Positions 1 through 9,531 of a DNA stretch of 47,353 bases are shown here, one piece after another (the first letter of the stretch is position 1; each line of letters opens with the position of its first letter). The stretch is from assembly GCA_910585355.1 (NCBI GenBank), contig CAJUDN010000002.1, forward strand, positions 1 to 47,353. Direction: 5' to 3'. The notes beneath the pieces were generated by a model. That model was not told where the DNA came from and did not search any database. It saw nothing but the letters and a program-made list of their open reading frames with translations. Both the position numbers and the translations under genes were made by a program. The stretch comes from an uncultured Lachnospiraceae bacterium. Lineage in GTDB: Bacteria; Bacillota_A; Clostridia; Lachnospirales; Lachnospiraceae.

Positions 1-123
1 ACTGTTTTCAAACAGAAACGTATATTTTGTATGAAAACCTCATTTTGCAACAGCCCCAAGTTATCGCGGCAATCCCCAAGGTCTCGTGCAAGCACGGACT
101 TTGGCTCGTTGCCCGGGTAAATG
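1..123. other. Intergenic sequence downstream of island 1
   Basis: No gene is supported here. The short open frame beginning near 27 has no ribosome site and runs into the terminator and the next gene. A small inverted repeat, CTGTTT/AAACAG, lies at 2-15. Confidence 0.5.
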
Positions 124-163
124 AAAAAAGCGCCCTGGCACATCTGTGCCCTGGCGCATTTTT
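124..163 (-). terminator. Rho-independent terminator of peptide island 1 (bidirectional)
   Basis: A hairpin spans 130-157, with stem GCGCC-CT-GGCACA and its complement around a TC loop. It has six A residues on the left (124-129) and five T residues on the right (159-163). Read on the minus strand it is followed by TTTTTT, nine bases beyond the stop codon of the AbgA-like gene, so it ends the long island 1 transcript. The opposite T-run would also let it work on the plus strand. Confidence 0.9.
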
Positions 164-171
164 CCTCTTCT

Positions 172-1485
172 TTATTTTCCAAGAATATTATAAACAGTTC
201 CGCAGAAAATTTTTACTGCATTGGGCAGCGCCTGCTCGTCAAAATCAAAGCGGCGGTTGTGCCCCGGAGCTGACTCTTTCGTAAGAATCCGCATGAAAGT
301 GGCCTGTCCTCCCTGCTCCTGGACACGGCGCATCATATAGGAGACATCCTCGCTTCCCCCATTTTTGCTGCTCGTGATTTCCGATACCGGAAGTTTCAGG
401 TTTTCTTCACATACCCTCCTTACACGGTCCATAAGGGCCTGGTCGCTTGTAAGAGAATAAGCAGACCCCATTACCCGCATATCGCAGGTACAGCCATGCA
501 TTTTCGCTGCCCCCTCGATAATATTCTTCGCGTATTCTTCCATGTACTGGTTGATCTCGGTGGTTTCTCCGCGGACCTCGATTTCCATTTTTGCAATATC
601 TGCGATAACATTTCTCCCGCTTCCGGCTTCTACGGTACCCACGTTGATACGGGACATTCCGGCCGAATTACGGGGAATCGCATAAAGATTCAGGATCGCC
701 GTCCCCACTGCCAGCATGACATTTTTTCCCTTCTCCGGAGAGCCGCCTGCATGGGCGGACACGCCATGGAAATACACATCATATTTTGTAGTGGCAAGAG
801 AACCGTGGCTTCCCGGAATTACCACAGCCGGATCGTCCTCCTTCTTATCCGATACATGGGAACCGATCAGATAATCCACACCGTCCAGATGGCCATTCTC
901 AACGATAGCCTTTGCCCCGCGTACCCCTTCCTCTGCCGGCTGGAAGATCAGCTTTATGGTCCCGTGAAGAGATTCTTTTATGGACATTAAGACTTTTGCC
1001 ACGCCCAGACCAATGGTTCCGTGACCGTCATGACCGCAGGCGTGCATAAAACCCTCGTTTACAGAGGCGAAGCCTTCGCATGCAGGACGATGGGACGGAT
1101 CCTTTTCCTCAAACACGCCAAGAGCATCGATATCAAAACGCATGGCAACCGTGGGACCCTCACCGCACCGTAAAATGCCAATCACCCCGGTCATGCCTCC
1201 TTTTGTATATTTCACAAACTCCGGGTCCGCACCCTGGGCGACGGCACGTGCGTACTGTTCCTCCAGTTCTTCCTCAGAAGGCACGCCCATTCTGGCATCT
1301 TTTTTGCATACCTGATCTCCCACCAGAACTTCATAGCCCATTTCCGTCAGCTTTCTTGCAATAATGGAAGATGTACGCATCTCAAACCAGCCTTTTTCCG
1401 CATATTTGTGAAAATCCCGGCGCTGCGCCACAAGGTCTCCTTTCATTTCATCGGCCATTGCCGTAATCTGTCCATAAACATCCAT
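172..1485 (-). CDS. M20D amidohydrolase, AbgA-like
   Basis: A 437-residue metallopeptidase-fold amidohydrolase of the M20D branch. Visible metal-site motifs are RFDIDAL, then HACGHDGH with the cysteine typical of M20D, QPAEEG, GSH and a C-terminal PGHN. The length matches E. coli AbgA (about 436 residues), a subunit of p-aminobenzoyl-glutamate hydrolase, but other N-acyl amino acids are possible substrates. There is no signal peptide, so it is cytoplasmic. The open frame extends to a TTG at 1500, but GGAGGG sits seven bases before the ATG at 1485, which I take as the start. It is the last gene of island 1, 49 bases after the serine hydrolase, so imported material is its likely substrate. Family is certain; substrate is not. 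Confidence 0.93.
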   Translation of the reverse strand: MDVYGQITAMADEMKGDLVAQRRDFHKYAEKGWFEMRTSSIIARKLTEMGYEVLVGDQVCKKDARMGVPSEEELEEQYARAVAQGADPEFVKYTKGGMTGVIGILRCGEGPTVAMRFDIDALGVFEEKDPSHRPACEGFASVNEGFMHACGHDGHGTIGLGVAKVLMSIKESLHGTIKLIFQPAEEGVRGAKAIVENGHLDGVDYLIGSHVSDKKEDDPAVVIPGSHGSLATTKYDVYFHGVSAHAGGSPEKGKNVMLAVGTAILNLYAIPRNSAGMSRINVGTVEAGSGRNVIADIAKMEIEVRGETTEINQYMEEYAKNIIEGAAKMHGCTCDMRVMGSAYSLTSDQALMDRVRRVCEENLKLPVSEITSSKNGGSEDVSYMMRRVQEQGGQATFMRILTKESAPGHNRRFDFDEQALPNAVKIFCGTVYNILGK

Positions 1486-1534
1486 AAGTTTTCCCTCCAA
1501 TTTTGATTTCTAAGCCGTTGCATTCTTTCCTCTG

Positions 1535-2953
1535 TTATTCCTGCTCTTTCACCCTCGGCAGCATACGCCCGCCGTAACCCACAGCGAATACATGACCGTT
1601 TGCATCTTTAAACAATTTCAGATACGCGTCCTTTATGTAACCGCGAACAATACCAAGGCACTCCTGAACCATGACAAACGGCTTTTCCTGTCCGTCCACA
1701 AGAACAACAATCCCGCCGTTTTCATGCCGAATCTCAATTTCCGTGTCTTCCTTTGACACATAACGGCCGCACGCTTCTTTTTGGGTTGTTTCCGTCCACG
1801 GATTTTCTGCGTACACGCTCCTGTCCTCAATGGGATTTCTGCCATGGTACATCCGCATAGCCGCGTCTGCGATCACGGAGACCGGAACGTCGGATGTATT
1901 GCAGAGCACCACGACGCCGGCTCCTGCTCCATAGGACCAGGAAAGGTTAGAGGAAACGCCCGTAAGACTTCCCCCGTGTTCCACAACCGTCAAATCATCC
2001 AGCATTTTCGTAGCCAGTCCATAGCAGTAAAAGCTCTCCGGCCGGTACTCGATCCTCGGCCTGCACATGGCCATGATTCCTTCCATGGAAAGGATCCGCT
2101 CTCCGTTTTGTCCCTTTCCGTGGTTCAGATACATAGAAAGAATTCGCTTCATATCTGCAATCGTGGATTTCATGGAACCCGCCCCGCCCAGAGCAAAGGC
2201 ATTATCATAGTAATCTCTAGAGGCCTCCATAACGCCGTTTCTCTTTTTATACAGGACCGAAGCATTTTCGTCCAGTCTCGGACGCCTGTAATCACATCCG
2301 CTCCGCTCCATTCCGAGAGGAGCCAGAATGTTTTTCTTTACATAGTCTGCAAAGGACGGCTCGCCGCCGACGCGGTGTACAATTTCTGAAAGAAGTCCGA
2401 AACCGTCGTTGCAGTAGCTCATATAATCGCCCGGGCGCCCAATCAATCCGTTTTCCCTGGTCTGGGCATCCAGCTGTTCTGCCACTTTCTTTACGCCTGC
2501 CATTGCAAGCGCGTCACTGTATGCCAGATCTCCGTCCTTTTCTTCCGTAAGGCCAAGATCTCCGGCAATCTCCTTCACCACAGTCCTATGTACCGGGAAG
2601 AATCCTGCGCTATGGCTTAAAAAATGGCGAATCCTTACGGTTTCCTGATTCCTGTTTGTAAATTCAGGAATGTACTTGCTAACCGGATCATCCAGGTCCA
2701 GCGCTCCCTTTTCATAAAGCTGCATGATTGATAATGCCACAAAAGACTTTGTCACAGACGCCAGGCCAAAAATCGTGTTCTCGTCCATTGAAAGCTTCTT
2801 TTCGGCATCACGGTAACCGAAATATTTCTCATACTGTGTATTCCCGTCCGCGTCGACAATCGCCACCGCAATTCCTGCAGCCTCGCTCTGCATTCTGATA
2901 TGCTTCACCAGCTCTTCAAACAGATATTGATTTGCCTTATCCATTCGGTTCAT
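1535..2953 (-). CDS. Serine hydrolase, class C beta-lactamase/D-aminopeptidase family (copy 1)
   Basis: A 472-residue member of the beta-lactamase-like serine hydrolases (Pfam Beta-lactamase). The three active-site motifs are in order: S66-V-T-K69 (SxxK), Y180-C-N182 (YxN) and H326-G-G328 (the KTG equivalent). This fold includes beta-lactamases, DD-peptidases, D-aminopeptidases and esterases. No leader peptide or membrane anchor is visible, so it is predicted to be cytoplasmic and is unlikely to act on the cell wall or on antibiotics. GAGGGAAA precedes the ATG. It lies between CapA and AbgA-like genes in island 1. The paralogue at 13875-15272 has the same neighbourhood in island 2, which suggests a D-peptidase or amidase step on imported compounds. 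Confidence 0.92.
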   Translation of the reverse strand: MNRMDKANQYLFEELVKHIRMQSEAAGIAVAIVDADGNTQYEKYFGYRDAEKKLSMDENTIFGLASVTKSFVALSIMQLYEKGALDLDDPVSKYIPEFTNRNQETVRIRHFLSHSAGFFPVHRTVVKEIAGDLGLTEEKDGDLAYSDALAMAGVKKVAEQLDAQTRENGLIGRPGDYMSYCNDGFGLLSEIVHRVGGEPSFADYVKKNILAPLGMERSGCDYRRPRLDENASVLYKKRNGVMEASRDYYDNAFALGGAGSMKSTIADMKRILSMYLNHGKGQNGERILSMEGIMAMCRPRIEYRPESFYCYGLATKMLDDLTVVEHGGSLTGVSSNLSWSYGAGAGVVVLCNTSDVPVSVIADAAMRMYHGRNPIEDRSVYAENPWTETTQKEACGRYVSKEDTEIEIRHENGGIVVLVDGQEKPFVMVQECLGIVRGYIKDAYLKLFKDANGHVFAVGYGGRMLPRVKEQE

Positions 2954-3008
2954 GTGGATTTCCCTCGCTTTCCCTTAAGATTTTCGTACTGCAACCATAT
3001 CGCTTCCA

Positions 3009-4307
3009 TTATTTGATGTAAATACAGCCAACGCCGTTCTCGATCTTAATCTCCGTTCCGTAGGGGGCAGACAGGCCTGCAAGATACTTCAGCACTTCCT
3101 CGTCCCCTGTCATCACAGGAACGCCTTTCTGGGAGCGTACCCGCTCCATCCCCAGAGAGATCGGATAAAGTTCGATTTTCGTCACCTTTCCGTCCTCCAT
3201 GGTCCAGCCTGCCATGACAGAGGTCCATATCTCCGGCAGCACTCCATAGCCTGTGGTTCCGTTTTTACTGCGGTTGTCCATATATGCGCCAACCTTTGTA
3301 TCCAGAGGCATATGGCGGTTTAAGTAAGCATCATACGGCTGCAGATCCACGGTCTCCGTCTCAAACAGGAAATTGCCGAGGCTGTAAAAAATCGGTTTCC
3401 CCTTATATATTTCGATTCCGCGCAGCTCATGAGGGCCGTGACCGATTATTACATCTGCACCGGCGTCAACGCAGCGTCTTCCAAAGGTTTCCAGAAACAT
3501 TGCCGGCACCTTTGTGTTTTCCGTATCAGTCTCGTGAGCGTGGATACTTACAAGAACCACGTCTGCCTGCTTCTTCGCCTCCTCAATCTCTTTTTCAATG
3601 CGAATCATGTCAGTCTCAAAAGGTTTGCTTTCAATCCAGTCCTTCTCGTCCAGAACAAACATATACTGCCCAAAAGGAAGCGTTCCCTTTGCCGGAGGGT
3701 TTTTATATCCGTTCTTTACAGAATTCTCCATAGAAGCATTGACCTTTGTCACAGCCGCCAGTTCTTCCACCTTTTTGAAGTTTTCCCCGCATACATGGTA
3801 AATGGTCTCAAATCTCAGAGGATTCAGCCCCGGCCTTCCCTGCATATCCGCGCTCTGTCCGCCGGCCATCCCAGATTCATGAAAGGTTGCGGAAGCTCCG
3901 ATCAGCGCGACTCTTGTGTTCCTCACTTCCAAATAGCAGGGCTTTGACGCATCCCCCAGATTTCTTCCTGTTCCGGCAAAAATCATGTCTCTTTCCTTCA
4001 GATGGCGGATCGTTCCAAGAACGCCTCCATGGCTGTAATCGCAGGAATGGTTGTTGGCCGTATTATACAAGTTAAAGCCGTAGGATTTCATATCATCCAG
4101 GGTCCTGGGATCTGCCATCGCCCATGTGCCGCCGGAAAAAGCAGCGGGATACCCTTCCTGCTCATGGAAGGTCATCTCCAGGTTGGAAAATTTTACATCA
4201 TACTTTTGTATACAGTCTCTGACTTCTTCAAAGCCTTCATAACCGCCCGCCGGAAAACGTCTCGTAATAAACGCATCACCGGTAGCAATAAAACTCGTTT
4301 TGCTCAT
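3009..4307 (-). CDS. CapA-family metallophosphatase-fold protein
   Basis: A 432-residue protein of the CapA/PgsA family (Pfam PGA_cap), a calcineurin-like fold best known from poly-gamma-glutamate capsule systems. Motifs seen are TGDAFITRR near residue 10, NLEMTF, the family signature ANNHSCDYSHGG near residue 107, HAHE, and GHGPHELRG with YSLGNFLFE. Classical CapA proteins have an N-terminal membrane segment; this one starts directly with the beta-strand of the domain and has none, so it should be cytoplasmic. It lies 28 bases after an M20 peptidase gene and 55 before the serine hydrolase. A role in hydrolysing gamma-glutamyl or other amide-linked compounds fits the context but is inference. 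Confidence 0.9.
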   Translation of the reverse strand: MSKTSFIATGDAFITRRFPAGGYEGFEEVRDCIQKYDVKFSNLEMTFHEQEGYPAAFSGGTWAMADPRTLDDMKSYGFNLYNTANNHSCDYSHGGVLGTIRHLKERDMIFAGTGRNLGDASKPCYLEVRNTRVALIGASATFHESGMAGGQSADMQGRPGLNPLRFETIYHVCGENFKKVEELAAVTKVNASMENSVKNGYKNPPAKGTLPFGQYMFVLDEKDWIESKPFETDMIRIEKEIEEAKKQADVVLVSIHAHETDTENTKVPAMFLETFGRRCVDAGADVIIGHGPHELRGIEIYKGKPIFYSLGNFLFETETVDLQPYDAYLNRHMPLDTKVGAYMDNRSKNGTTGYGVLPEIWTSVMAGWTMEDGKVTKIELYPISLGMERVRSQKGVPVMTGDEEVLKYLAGLSAPYGTEIKIENGVGCIYIK

Positions 4308-4335
4308 TTTGTATCCCCATTCTCTTTTTTACATT

Positions 4336-5607
4336 TTATTTATGCTTAAGGCCCACAACCGAAGGAAATTCCCCCTCAATTCCAGCAGCCATCATCAGTA
4401 CCATGAAAGCCTGCTGAATCGCTTTATATGCCCCTTCGATCGGAAATTTCTCATGAACGCTGTGATTCATGATATTTTTTGAATCTTCATCCGGCGCATA
4501 GGCACGTCCCATGCAGATTGCCGGAATTCCTTTTGCCACCGCCACGTTTGCATTGGTGCATCCGCCTTTGTAGAAGACCGGCTCTACTCCGAGTGAGGTG
4601 AGGCCCAAATAGGCGGTCTCCACCAAAGGCGAATTGGCATCCTGCGTACCGCCGGGGACATCGCATAAAAGCTTCTTATCCCATGTAATGGTATCTTTTC
4701 CCCAGCGCTCTGTCTCTTCCTGACAGGCTTCCTCCACTGCACGGAAAATATTGTCTCTTAACTTGGCAAGCTCTTCCTGGGAGTTGGAACGGAAATTAAA
4801 TTTAATTGTGGCCTTTGGAGCAATCGCATGGACTCCGGCGTCGTTACCACCATGGAAATTGGATACGCAAAAGCTAGTCTTAGGGTCTGATGGAACCACA
4901 AAATCTGCGATTTTTCCCACTGCTCTGGCTGCCGCATGAATGGGCTGCGCCATAACGCCGAAGCATCCAAAGGCGTGGCCACCAATACCATAAAAATTAA
5001 CTTCATAAGTCTCTCCGCCCGTGGCCCCAAACACCAGAGCGCTCATATCATTATTATCCAGACTCAGGGAGATATCAATATCCGTATTATCCTTTAAGAA
5101 GTCCTTCATGCCGCCAAGTCCGCCCATTCCTTCTTCTCTCGACGTGCCTACGAAAACAATATCTCCTTCGGTCCTGATCCCTGTTTTGTTCAGCGCACGG
5201 ATCACACAGAGCAACATCGCCAAAGCTCTTGTGTCATCACCGATTCCGGGGGCATATAAAAAGCCATCTCTTTCTTCGACTCCCTGTACGGTTCCAAAGG
5301 GGAAAACCGTATCCAGATGACCTTCAATTAATACTTTGGGCCCCTTTCCCGTTCCCTTCCGGATTCCAATCACATTGCCGCCTCTGTCAATATGTACGTC
5401 TTCCAGTCCCAGAGCCTTAAACTTTTCCGCAAAAGCCTTTGCGCGCGCTTCCTCCTGGCCTGTGGGCGCCTCAATGACAACCAGCTCTTTCTGTTCGCCT
5501 ATGGCATTGGGCTGGTCCTCCTCAATAAAACGCAAAGCTTCCTTTACCGGTTCCAGGCTCATCATCTTCTCAAACTGTGCCCTGGTCTGTTCTGATACCT
5601 GATACAT
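4336..5607 (-). CDS. M20 family zinc peptidase
   Basis: A 423-residue M20 dipeptidase/deacylase-like enzyme. The two-metal site is complete: GHLDTV (His and catalytic Asp), GIGDD, TSREEG with the catalytic and metal Glu pair, a later Asp in LDNND, and NHSVHE near the C terminus. The small dimerisation domain lies between about residues 210 and 320. There is no signal peptide, so it acts in the cytoplasm. An AGGAGG precedes the ATG. It follows the OppF gene after 50 bases and is the first hydrolase after the transporter, consistent with cleaving imported dipeptides or N-acylated amino acids. It belongs to a different M20 branch from the two AbgA/AbgB-like enzymes nearby, so the islands hold three distinct M20 activities. 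Confidence 0.92.
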   Translation of the reverse strand: MYQVSEQTRAQFEKMMSLEPVKEALRFIEEDQPNAIGEQKELVVIEAPTGQEEARAKAFAEKFKALGLEDVHIDRGGNVIGIRKGTGKGPKVLIEGHLDTVFPFGTVQGVEERDGFLYAPGIGDDTRALAMLLCVIRALNKTGIRTEGDIVFVGTSREEGMGGLGGMKDFLKDNTDIDISLSLDNNDMSALVFGATGGETYEVNFYGIGGHAFGCFGVMAQPIHAAARAVGKIADFVVPSDPKTSFCVSNFHGGNDAGVHAIAPKATIKFNFRSNSQEELAKLRDNIFRAVEEACQEETERWGKDTITWDKKLLCDVPGGTQDANSPLVETAYLGLTSLGVEPVFYKGGCTNANVAVAKGIPAICMGRAYAPDEDSKNIMNHSVHEKFPIEGAYKAIQQAFMVLMMAAGIEGEFPSVVGLKHK

Positions 5608-5657
5608 AACTGTCCATACCTCCTGTTCCTTCTATATTATTATAAAAATATGATCGT

Positions 5658-6620
5658 TTACATGAATTCTTTCCAAAGATGACATGATACAAAGTGACCT
5701 GGAGATACTTCTAAAAGCTGCGGGCAGGCTGCTCTGCACTGGTCGCAGGTATGAATACACCGTTTTGCAAACCGGCACTCATCCGGCGGATCAATCGGAG
5801 AACTGATCTCGCCCTTTAAAAGAATCCGTTCCGGTCTCTCAATTCCAACCTCAGGAATGGGGATTGCAGAAAGAAGCGCTTTTGTGTACGGATGAATCGG
5901 ATGATCAAAAAGCTCTTCCGTAGGCGCCTTCTCGATTAGCTGCCCCAGATACATAACTGCAATTTCATCTGCAAAATGGTTTACCACAGACAGGTCATGG
6001 GTAATGAAAATAAAGGTCAAACCCATCTGCTCCTTCAATTCCTGTAAAAGGTTTAAAATCTGTGCCTGGATTGATACGTCGAGGGCAGAAACCGGCTCAT
6101 CACAGACAATAAACTTGGGCTCCATAGCCAGAGCTCTCGCAATCCCGATTCGCTGCCTGCGTCCGCCGTCCAGTTCGTGAGGATAGGAGTTCACAAGGCG
6201 CTCCGCCAGCCCCACGGTTTTCATAAGTTCACGCACTCTTGCGTCAATGGCCTTTTTGTCCTTCAATATTTTATTTTCAACAATGGGCTCCGCAATGGTC
6301 TGGCTGACAGTCTTTTTCGGGTCCAGCGATGAAAAGGGATCCTGAAAAATAATCTGCATATCCCGGCGCATCTGACGCATTTTCCCTCCGTTTAAGGAGG
6401 TAATATCCTGTCCTTCAAAGAATACCTTGCCGTCCGTAGGCTCCAAAAGTCTTAAAATTGCTCTTCCAGTGGTGGATTTTCCGCATCCGGACTCTCCTAC
6501 AATCCCCAGTGTTTTACCTTTTTCAATCGTAAAGCTGACATCATCCACCGCATGAAGAGTTCCGCGGGCTGTCTTAAAATATTTTTTAAGATTCTTAACC
6601 TCCAGAATTGTTTCAGCCAT
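5658..6620 (-). CDS. Peptide ABC transporter ATPase, OppF/DppF type (island 1)
   Basis: A 320-residue ABC ATPase. Walker A is GESGCGKST at residues 42-50, a Q-loop lies in IIFQDPFSSLDP, Walker B is FIVCDEP and an H-loop is present. The signature motif reads LDGGRRQR, with Asp replacing the usual Ser, as in the island 2 copy. The C-terminal extension has closely spaced cysteines (CRFAKRC...C..C...C), as in Opp/Dpp ATPases where this region can hold an iron-sulphur cluster. The open frame extends upstream, but the ATG at 6620 is preceded by AGAGGGGGAAAAAG and overlaps the OppD stop by eight bases (ATGGCTGA), which implies coupled translation. It pairs with OppD to power the OppBC channel. Confidence 0.95.
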   Translation of the reverse strand: MAETILEVKNLKKYFKTARGTLHAVDDVSFTIEKGKTLGIVGESGCGKSTTGRAILRLLEPTDGKVFFEGQDITSLNGGKMRQMRRDMQIIFQDPFSSLDPKKTVSQTIAEPIVENKILKDKKAIDARVRELMKTVGLAERLVNSYPHELDGGRRQRIGIARALAMEPKFIVCDEPVSALDVSIQAQILNLLQELKEQMGLTFIFITHDLSVVNHFADEIAVMYLGQLIEKAPTEELFDHPIHPYTKALLSAIPIPEVGIERPERILLKGEISSPIDPPDECRFAKRCIHTCDQCRAACPQLLEVSPGHFVSCHLWKEFM

Positions 6621-7623
6621 TCTTTTTCCCCCTCTCGATGTGGAAATCCTTGTTTTCATAGGCAAGGCAGGCAGCCTTGTGGGTGCCTCCAAAATCAGTC
6701 AGCTGCGGCCTCCGCTCCTGACAGGCTTCCGTCGCATAATTGCACCGGGGCGCAAATGCACAGCCTTTTGGAAGATTGGTTGGGTCCGGCATAAGGCCAT
6801 GGATCGGCTGAAGCTTGGCTCTCCGATTTTTAATATTGGGAAGAGAATTAAAAAGTCCCTCCGTATATGGATGCAGGGTATGATTAAATACCTCGTCCAG
6901 ATTTCCTTCTTCAATGATTCTTCCCGCATACATCACGGCAACCCTGTCGCAGGTTTCTGCAACGATTCCCAGATCATGGGTAATCATAATCATAGATGTA
7001 TTTTTCTTCTCTTTCAGTTCCTTCATAAGATGAAGAATCTGCGCCTGAATCGTCACATCCAGAGCGGTTGTGGGTTCGTCGGCAATCAGTAGCTGCGGGC
7101 TGCAGGCCAGGGCAATGGCAATGATTACTCTCTGCTTCATTCCGCCGGAAAACTGATGGGGATATTCAATGGCCCGCTCTCTGGGAATGCCTACTAACTC
7201 CAGCATGTCCTCCGCCTTTTTCCAGGCCTCATTCTTATTTAAGTTTTCATGGCGCTCCAAGCTCTCTGCAATCTGCTGTCCCACGGTAAATACTGGGTTT
7301 AAAGAAGTCATGGGATCCTGGAAAATCATGGATACCACGCTTCCCCGGATATGCTCCAGCTCAGAAATGGACATATTTTTGATATCCTTCCCGCAGACCT
7401 CCAGCTTCTCGCATTCCATGACCCCTGGCGGAGAGTCAATCAGCCTTAAGATAGAAAGCGCCGTCGTTGTTTTTCCGGCTCCGGTCTCTCCCACCAGGCC
7501 CAGGGTCTCCCCTTTTTCCATATGCAGGCTGATATCGTTGACGGCCTCCACCGTCTCCTCCTCCAGCACAAATTTTACATTCAGGTTTTTGATCTCAAGG
7601 ACCTTTTCTTTCTGTTCTGCCAT
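6613..7623 (-). CDS. Peptide ABC transporter ATPase, OppD/DppD type (island 1)
   Basis: A 336-residue ABC ATPase with Walker A GETGAGKT at residues 45-52, signature FSGGMKQR, Walker B LLIADEP followed by TTALD, and an H-loop in MITHDLG. The oligopeptide-transporter C-terminal domain follows, containing CAFAPRC and two further cysteines. The start is well placed behind GGAGGG, twelve bases after the OppC stop. It forms a heterodimer with the neighbouring OppF and drives import of peptides or related small molecules captured by the lipoprotein encoded at the head of the operon. The substrate cannot be told from the ATPase. Confidence 0.95.
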   Translation of the reverse strand: MAEQKEKVLEIKNLNVKFVLEEETVEAVNDISLHMEKGETLGLVGETGAGKTTTALSILRLIDSPPGVMECEKLEVCGKDIKNMSISELEHIRGSVVSMIFQDPMTSLNPVFTVGQQIAESLERHENLNKNEAWKKAEDMLELVGIPRERAIEYPHQFSGGMKQRVIIAIALACSPQLLIADEPTTALDVTIQAQILHLMKELKEKKNTSMIMITHDLGIVAETCDRVAVMYAGRIIEEGNLDEVFNHTLHPYTEGLFNSLPNIKNRRAKLQPIHGLMPDPTNLPKGCAFAPRCNYATEACQERRPQLTDFGGTHKAACLAYENKDFHIERGKKNG

Positions 7624-7634
7624 GATGTGCCCTC

Positions 7635-8519
7635 CTATTTCTTAAGTTTCGGATCCAGGGAATCTCTGAGTCCGTCTCCCATCATGTTAAGCGCCAGCAC
7701 TGTGATCATGATGGCCAGGCCCGGGAATAATGTCATATAGGAGTAATCCCTGATGTACTTTCTTCCTCCGGAAAGCAGGCTTCCCCATTCCGGCGCAGGT
7801 GCAGGAACTCCCAGTCCAAGGAAGCTCAAGCTGGATGCAGAAATAATCGCAGACGCCACGCGAAGCGTAGCCTGGACGATAATGGGAGACAGGCAGTTGG
7901 GAAGAATGTGCTTAAAAATAATCTTCTGGTTTGTGAGGCCGATAGCCTTTGACGCCTCCACATACTCCTGATTTCTCACGGTCAGCACCGCCGCCCTTGT
8001 AATCCGGACAAACTGTGGTACGCTGGTAATTCCCACAGCCAGCATCAGGTTCCAGATGCTCTGTCCAAGAACAGAAACGATAACGATTGCCATTAACATA
8101 TTGGGAACCGCGCTTAAAATATCGGTGCTTCTCATAATGATCTCTTCGATGGCCCCGCCAAAATATCCGGCAACAGCCCCAAGAGTAACGCCAATCACAA
8201 GGCCGATGGAAACTGCAACAAGGCCCACGGAACACGAAAACCTTGTACCATAAAGAACACGGAAAAAAATGTCACGGCCCAGCTCGTCTGTTCCGAACCA
8301 GTGCCTCGCGCTCGGCCACTGAAGACGCTCCGCCACATTCTGTCCGATCACCTGGGTATCATAATCCAAAAATACGTCTGCAAATATTGCAATAAATACA
8401 ATAACCAATACGATTGCAGAGCCGATCATCGCGCCTTTGTTTCTTCGGAACTGGCGCCACACCTCCGCCGCCTGGCTTCGGGCTTCTCTTGTTACTGCCG
8501 CTTCTGTTGTTTTAGCCAT
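7635..8519 (-). CDS. Peptide ABC transporter permease, OppC/DppC type (island 1)
   Basis: A 294-residue inner-membrane permease with the N-terminal OppC segment (VWRQFRRNKGAMIG, then one membrane helix) and a BPD_transp_1 domain with about five more helices. The EAA loop that docks the ATPase is visible in YVEASKAIGLTNQK with FKHILPN after it. GTDELGRDIF is typical of OppC proteins. The ATG at 8519 has a GGGGGAAG site and overlaps the OppB stop by eight bases (ATGGCTAA). It forms the transmembrane channel together with OppB. Confidence 0.94.
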   Translation of the reverse strand: MAKTTEAAVTREARSQAAEVWRQFRRNKGAMIGSAIVLVIVFIAIFADVFLDYDTQVIGQNVAERLQWPSARHWFGTDELGRDIFFRVLYGTRFSCSVGLVAVSIGLVIGVTLGAVAGYFGGAIEEIIMRSTDILSAVPNMLMAIVIVSVLGQSIWNLMLAVGITSVPQFVRITRAAVLTVRNQEYVEASKAIGLTNQKIIFKHILPNCLSPIIVQATLRVASAIISASSLSFLGLGVPAPAPEWGSLLSGGRKYIRDYSYMTLFPGLAIMITVLALNMMGDGLRDSLDPKLKK

Positions 8520-9465
8520 GTTTCTTCTTCCCCCTTTTCGTTATGTACTGTGCTTTAATACGGGGATCGACAACTGCGTAAAGCAGGTCAACTAAAAGCA
8601 GGACAATGCTCAGTAGGATTGTCGTCATAATAATGCTGCCTGTTACCAGTGGAGTATCCCTCATATTCAGGGAATCAACGATCAGACGCCCCACCCCCGG
8701 CCATGCAAATACCGTCTCTGTGAGAACGCTGCCGCCAAGAACACCGGCCAGCTGCGTGCCGATGATTGTGATAATCGGAATCAGCGCATTTCTAAGGGCA
8801 TGGGACATGACAACGATTTTCTCCGGAATTCCCTTCGCCCTTGCCGTCCTTAAATATTCCTGTTTTAATACATCCAGCATGGAAGAACGGGTCGTTCTCG
8901 TCAGCGTCGCCATCAATCCGGTTCCTATGGTGAGCGCCGGAAGGACAATGGAAGAAAACGTCTGATCACCGCCGGAGGGGAACATGTGAAGCTTCAGTGA
9001 AAAGGCAATGATCAGCAGAAGTCCCAGCCAGAAATTCGGCATGGAAAGTCCAATCATTGCTAACACCATGCTGATGTTATCCTGTAAGGTTCCCTGCTTG
9101 GTAGCTGAATAAATCCCCAGGGGAACCGACAAAAGGACGGACACCAGAATAGAAGCAAAGGATAATTTTATCGTAGCCGGAAGTTTTTCCATATAGGTAT
9201 CAAATACATCTGTTTTTGACACATAGGAAACGCCCATATCGCCGCGGAGCATTCCGCCCATGTATTTGACATACCGGACTACCACCGGCTGGTCTAATCC
9301 CAGTTCGTGGCGGATCGCGTCAAGGTCTTCCGCCGTCGCTCCCTCCGGGGCCATCAGATCAACAGCATCACCGGGAGCCATATCCATAATGAAGAATACA
9401 AGAAACGAGACACCGATAATAACCGGTATCATAAGCAACAGCCTTTTAATGATGTAACGATGCAT
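8512..9465 (-). CDS. Peptide ABC transporter permease, OppB/DppB type (island 1)
   Basis: A 317-residue permease starting MHRYIIKRLLLMIPVIIG, the standard OppB/DppB N terminus with the first membrane helix. The BPD_transp_1 domain follows with about six helices, and the EAA loop lies in YLRTARAKGIPEK. GGAGGTT precedes the ATG. It is separated from the binding-protein gene by 188 bases holding strong hairpins, which probably lowers permease expression relative to the binding protein. Confidence 0.94.
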   Translation of the reverse strand: MHRYIIKRLLLMIPVIIGVSFLVFFIMDMAPGDAVDLMAPEGATAEDLDAIRHELGLDQPVVVRYVKYMGGMLRGDMGVSYVSKTDVFDTYMEKLPATIKLSFASILVSVLLSVPLGIYSATKQGTLQDNISMVLAMIGLSMPNFWLGLLLIIAFSLKLHMFPSGGDQTFSSIVLPALTIGTGLMATLTRTTRSSMLDVLKQEYLRTARAKGIPEKIVVMSHALRNALIPIITIIGTQLAGVLGGSVLTETVFAWPGVGRLIVDSLNMRDTPLVTGSIIMTTILLSIVLLLVDLLYAVVDPRIKAQYITKRGKKKHG

Positions 9466-9531
9466 AAATCAACCTCCAGTCATCTATATCGCAGAAATCT
9501 CCGCTGGAGACATCCTGTGATAAAAAGAAAT

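Noticed and set aside
1781..2389. 202-codon plus-strand frame antisense to the serine hydrolase
   Set aside because: It is a shadow of the strongly motif-supported minus-strand gene. The other long antisense frames across the islands were rejected for the same reason.
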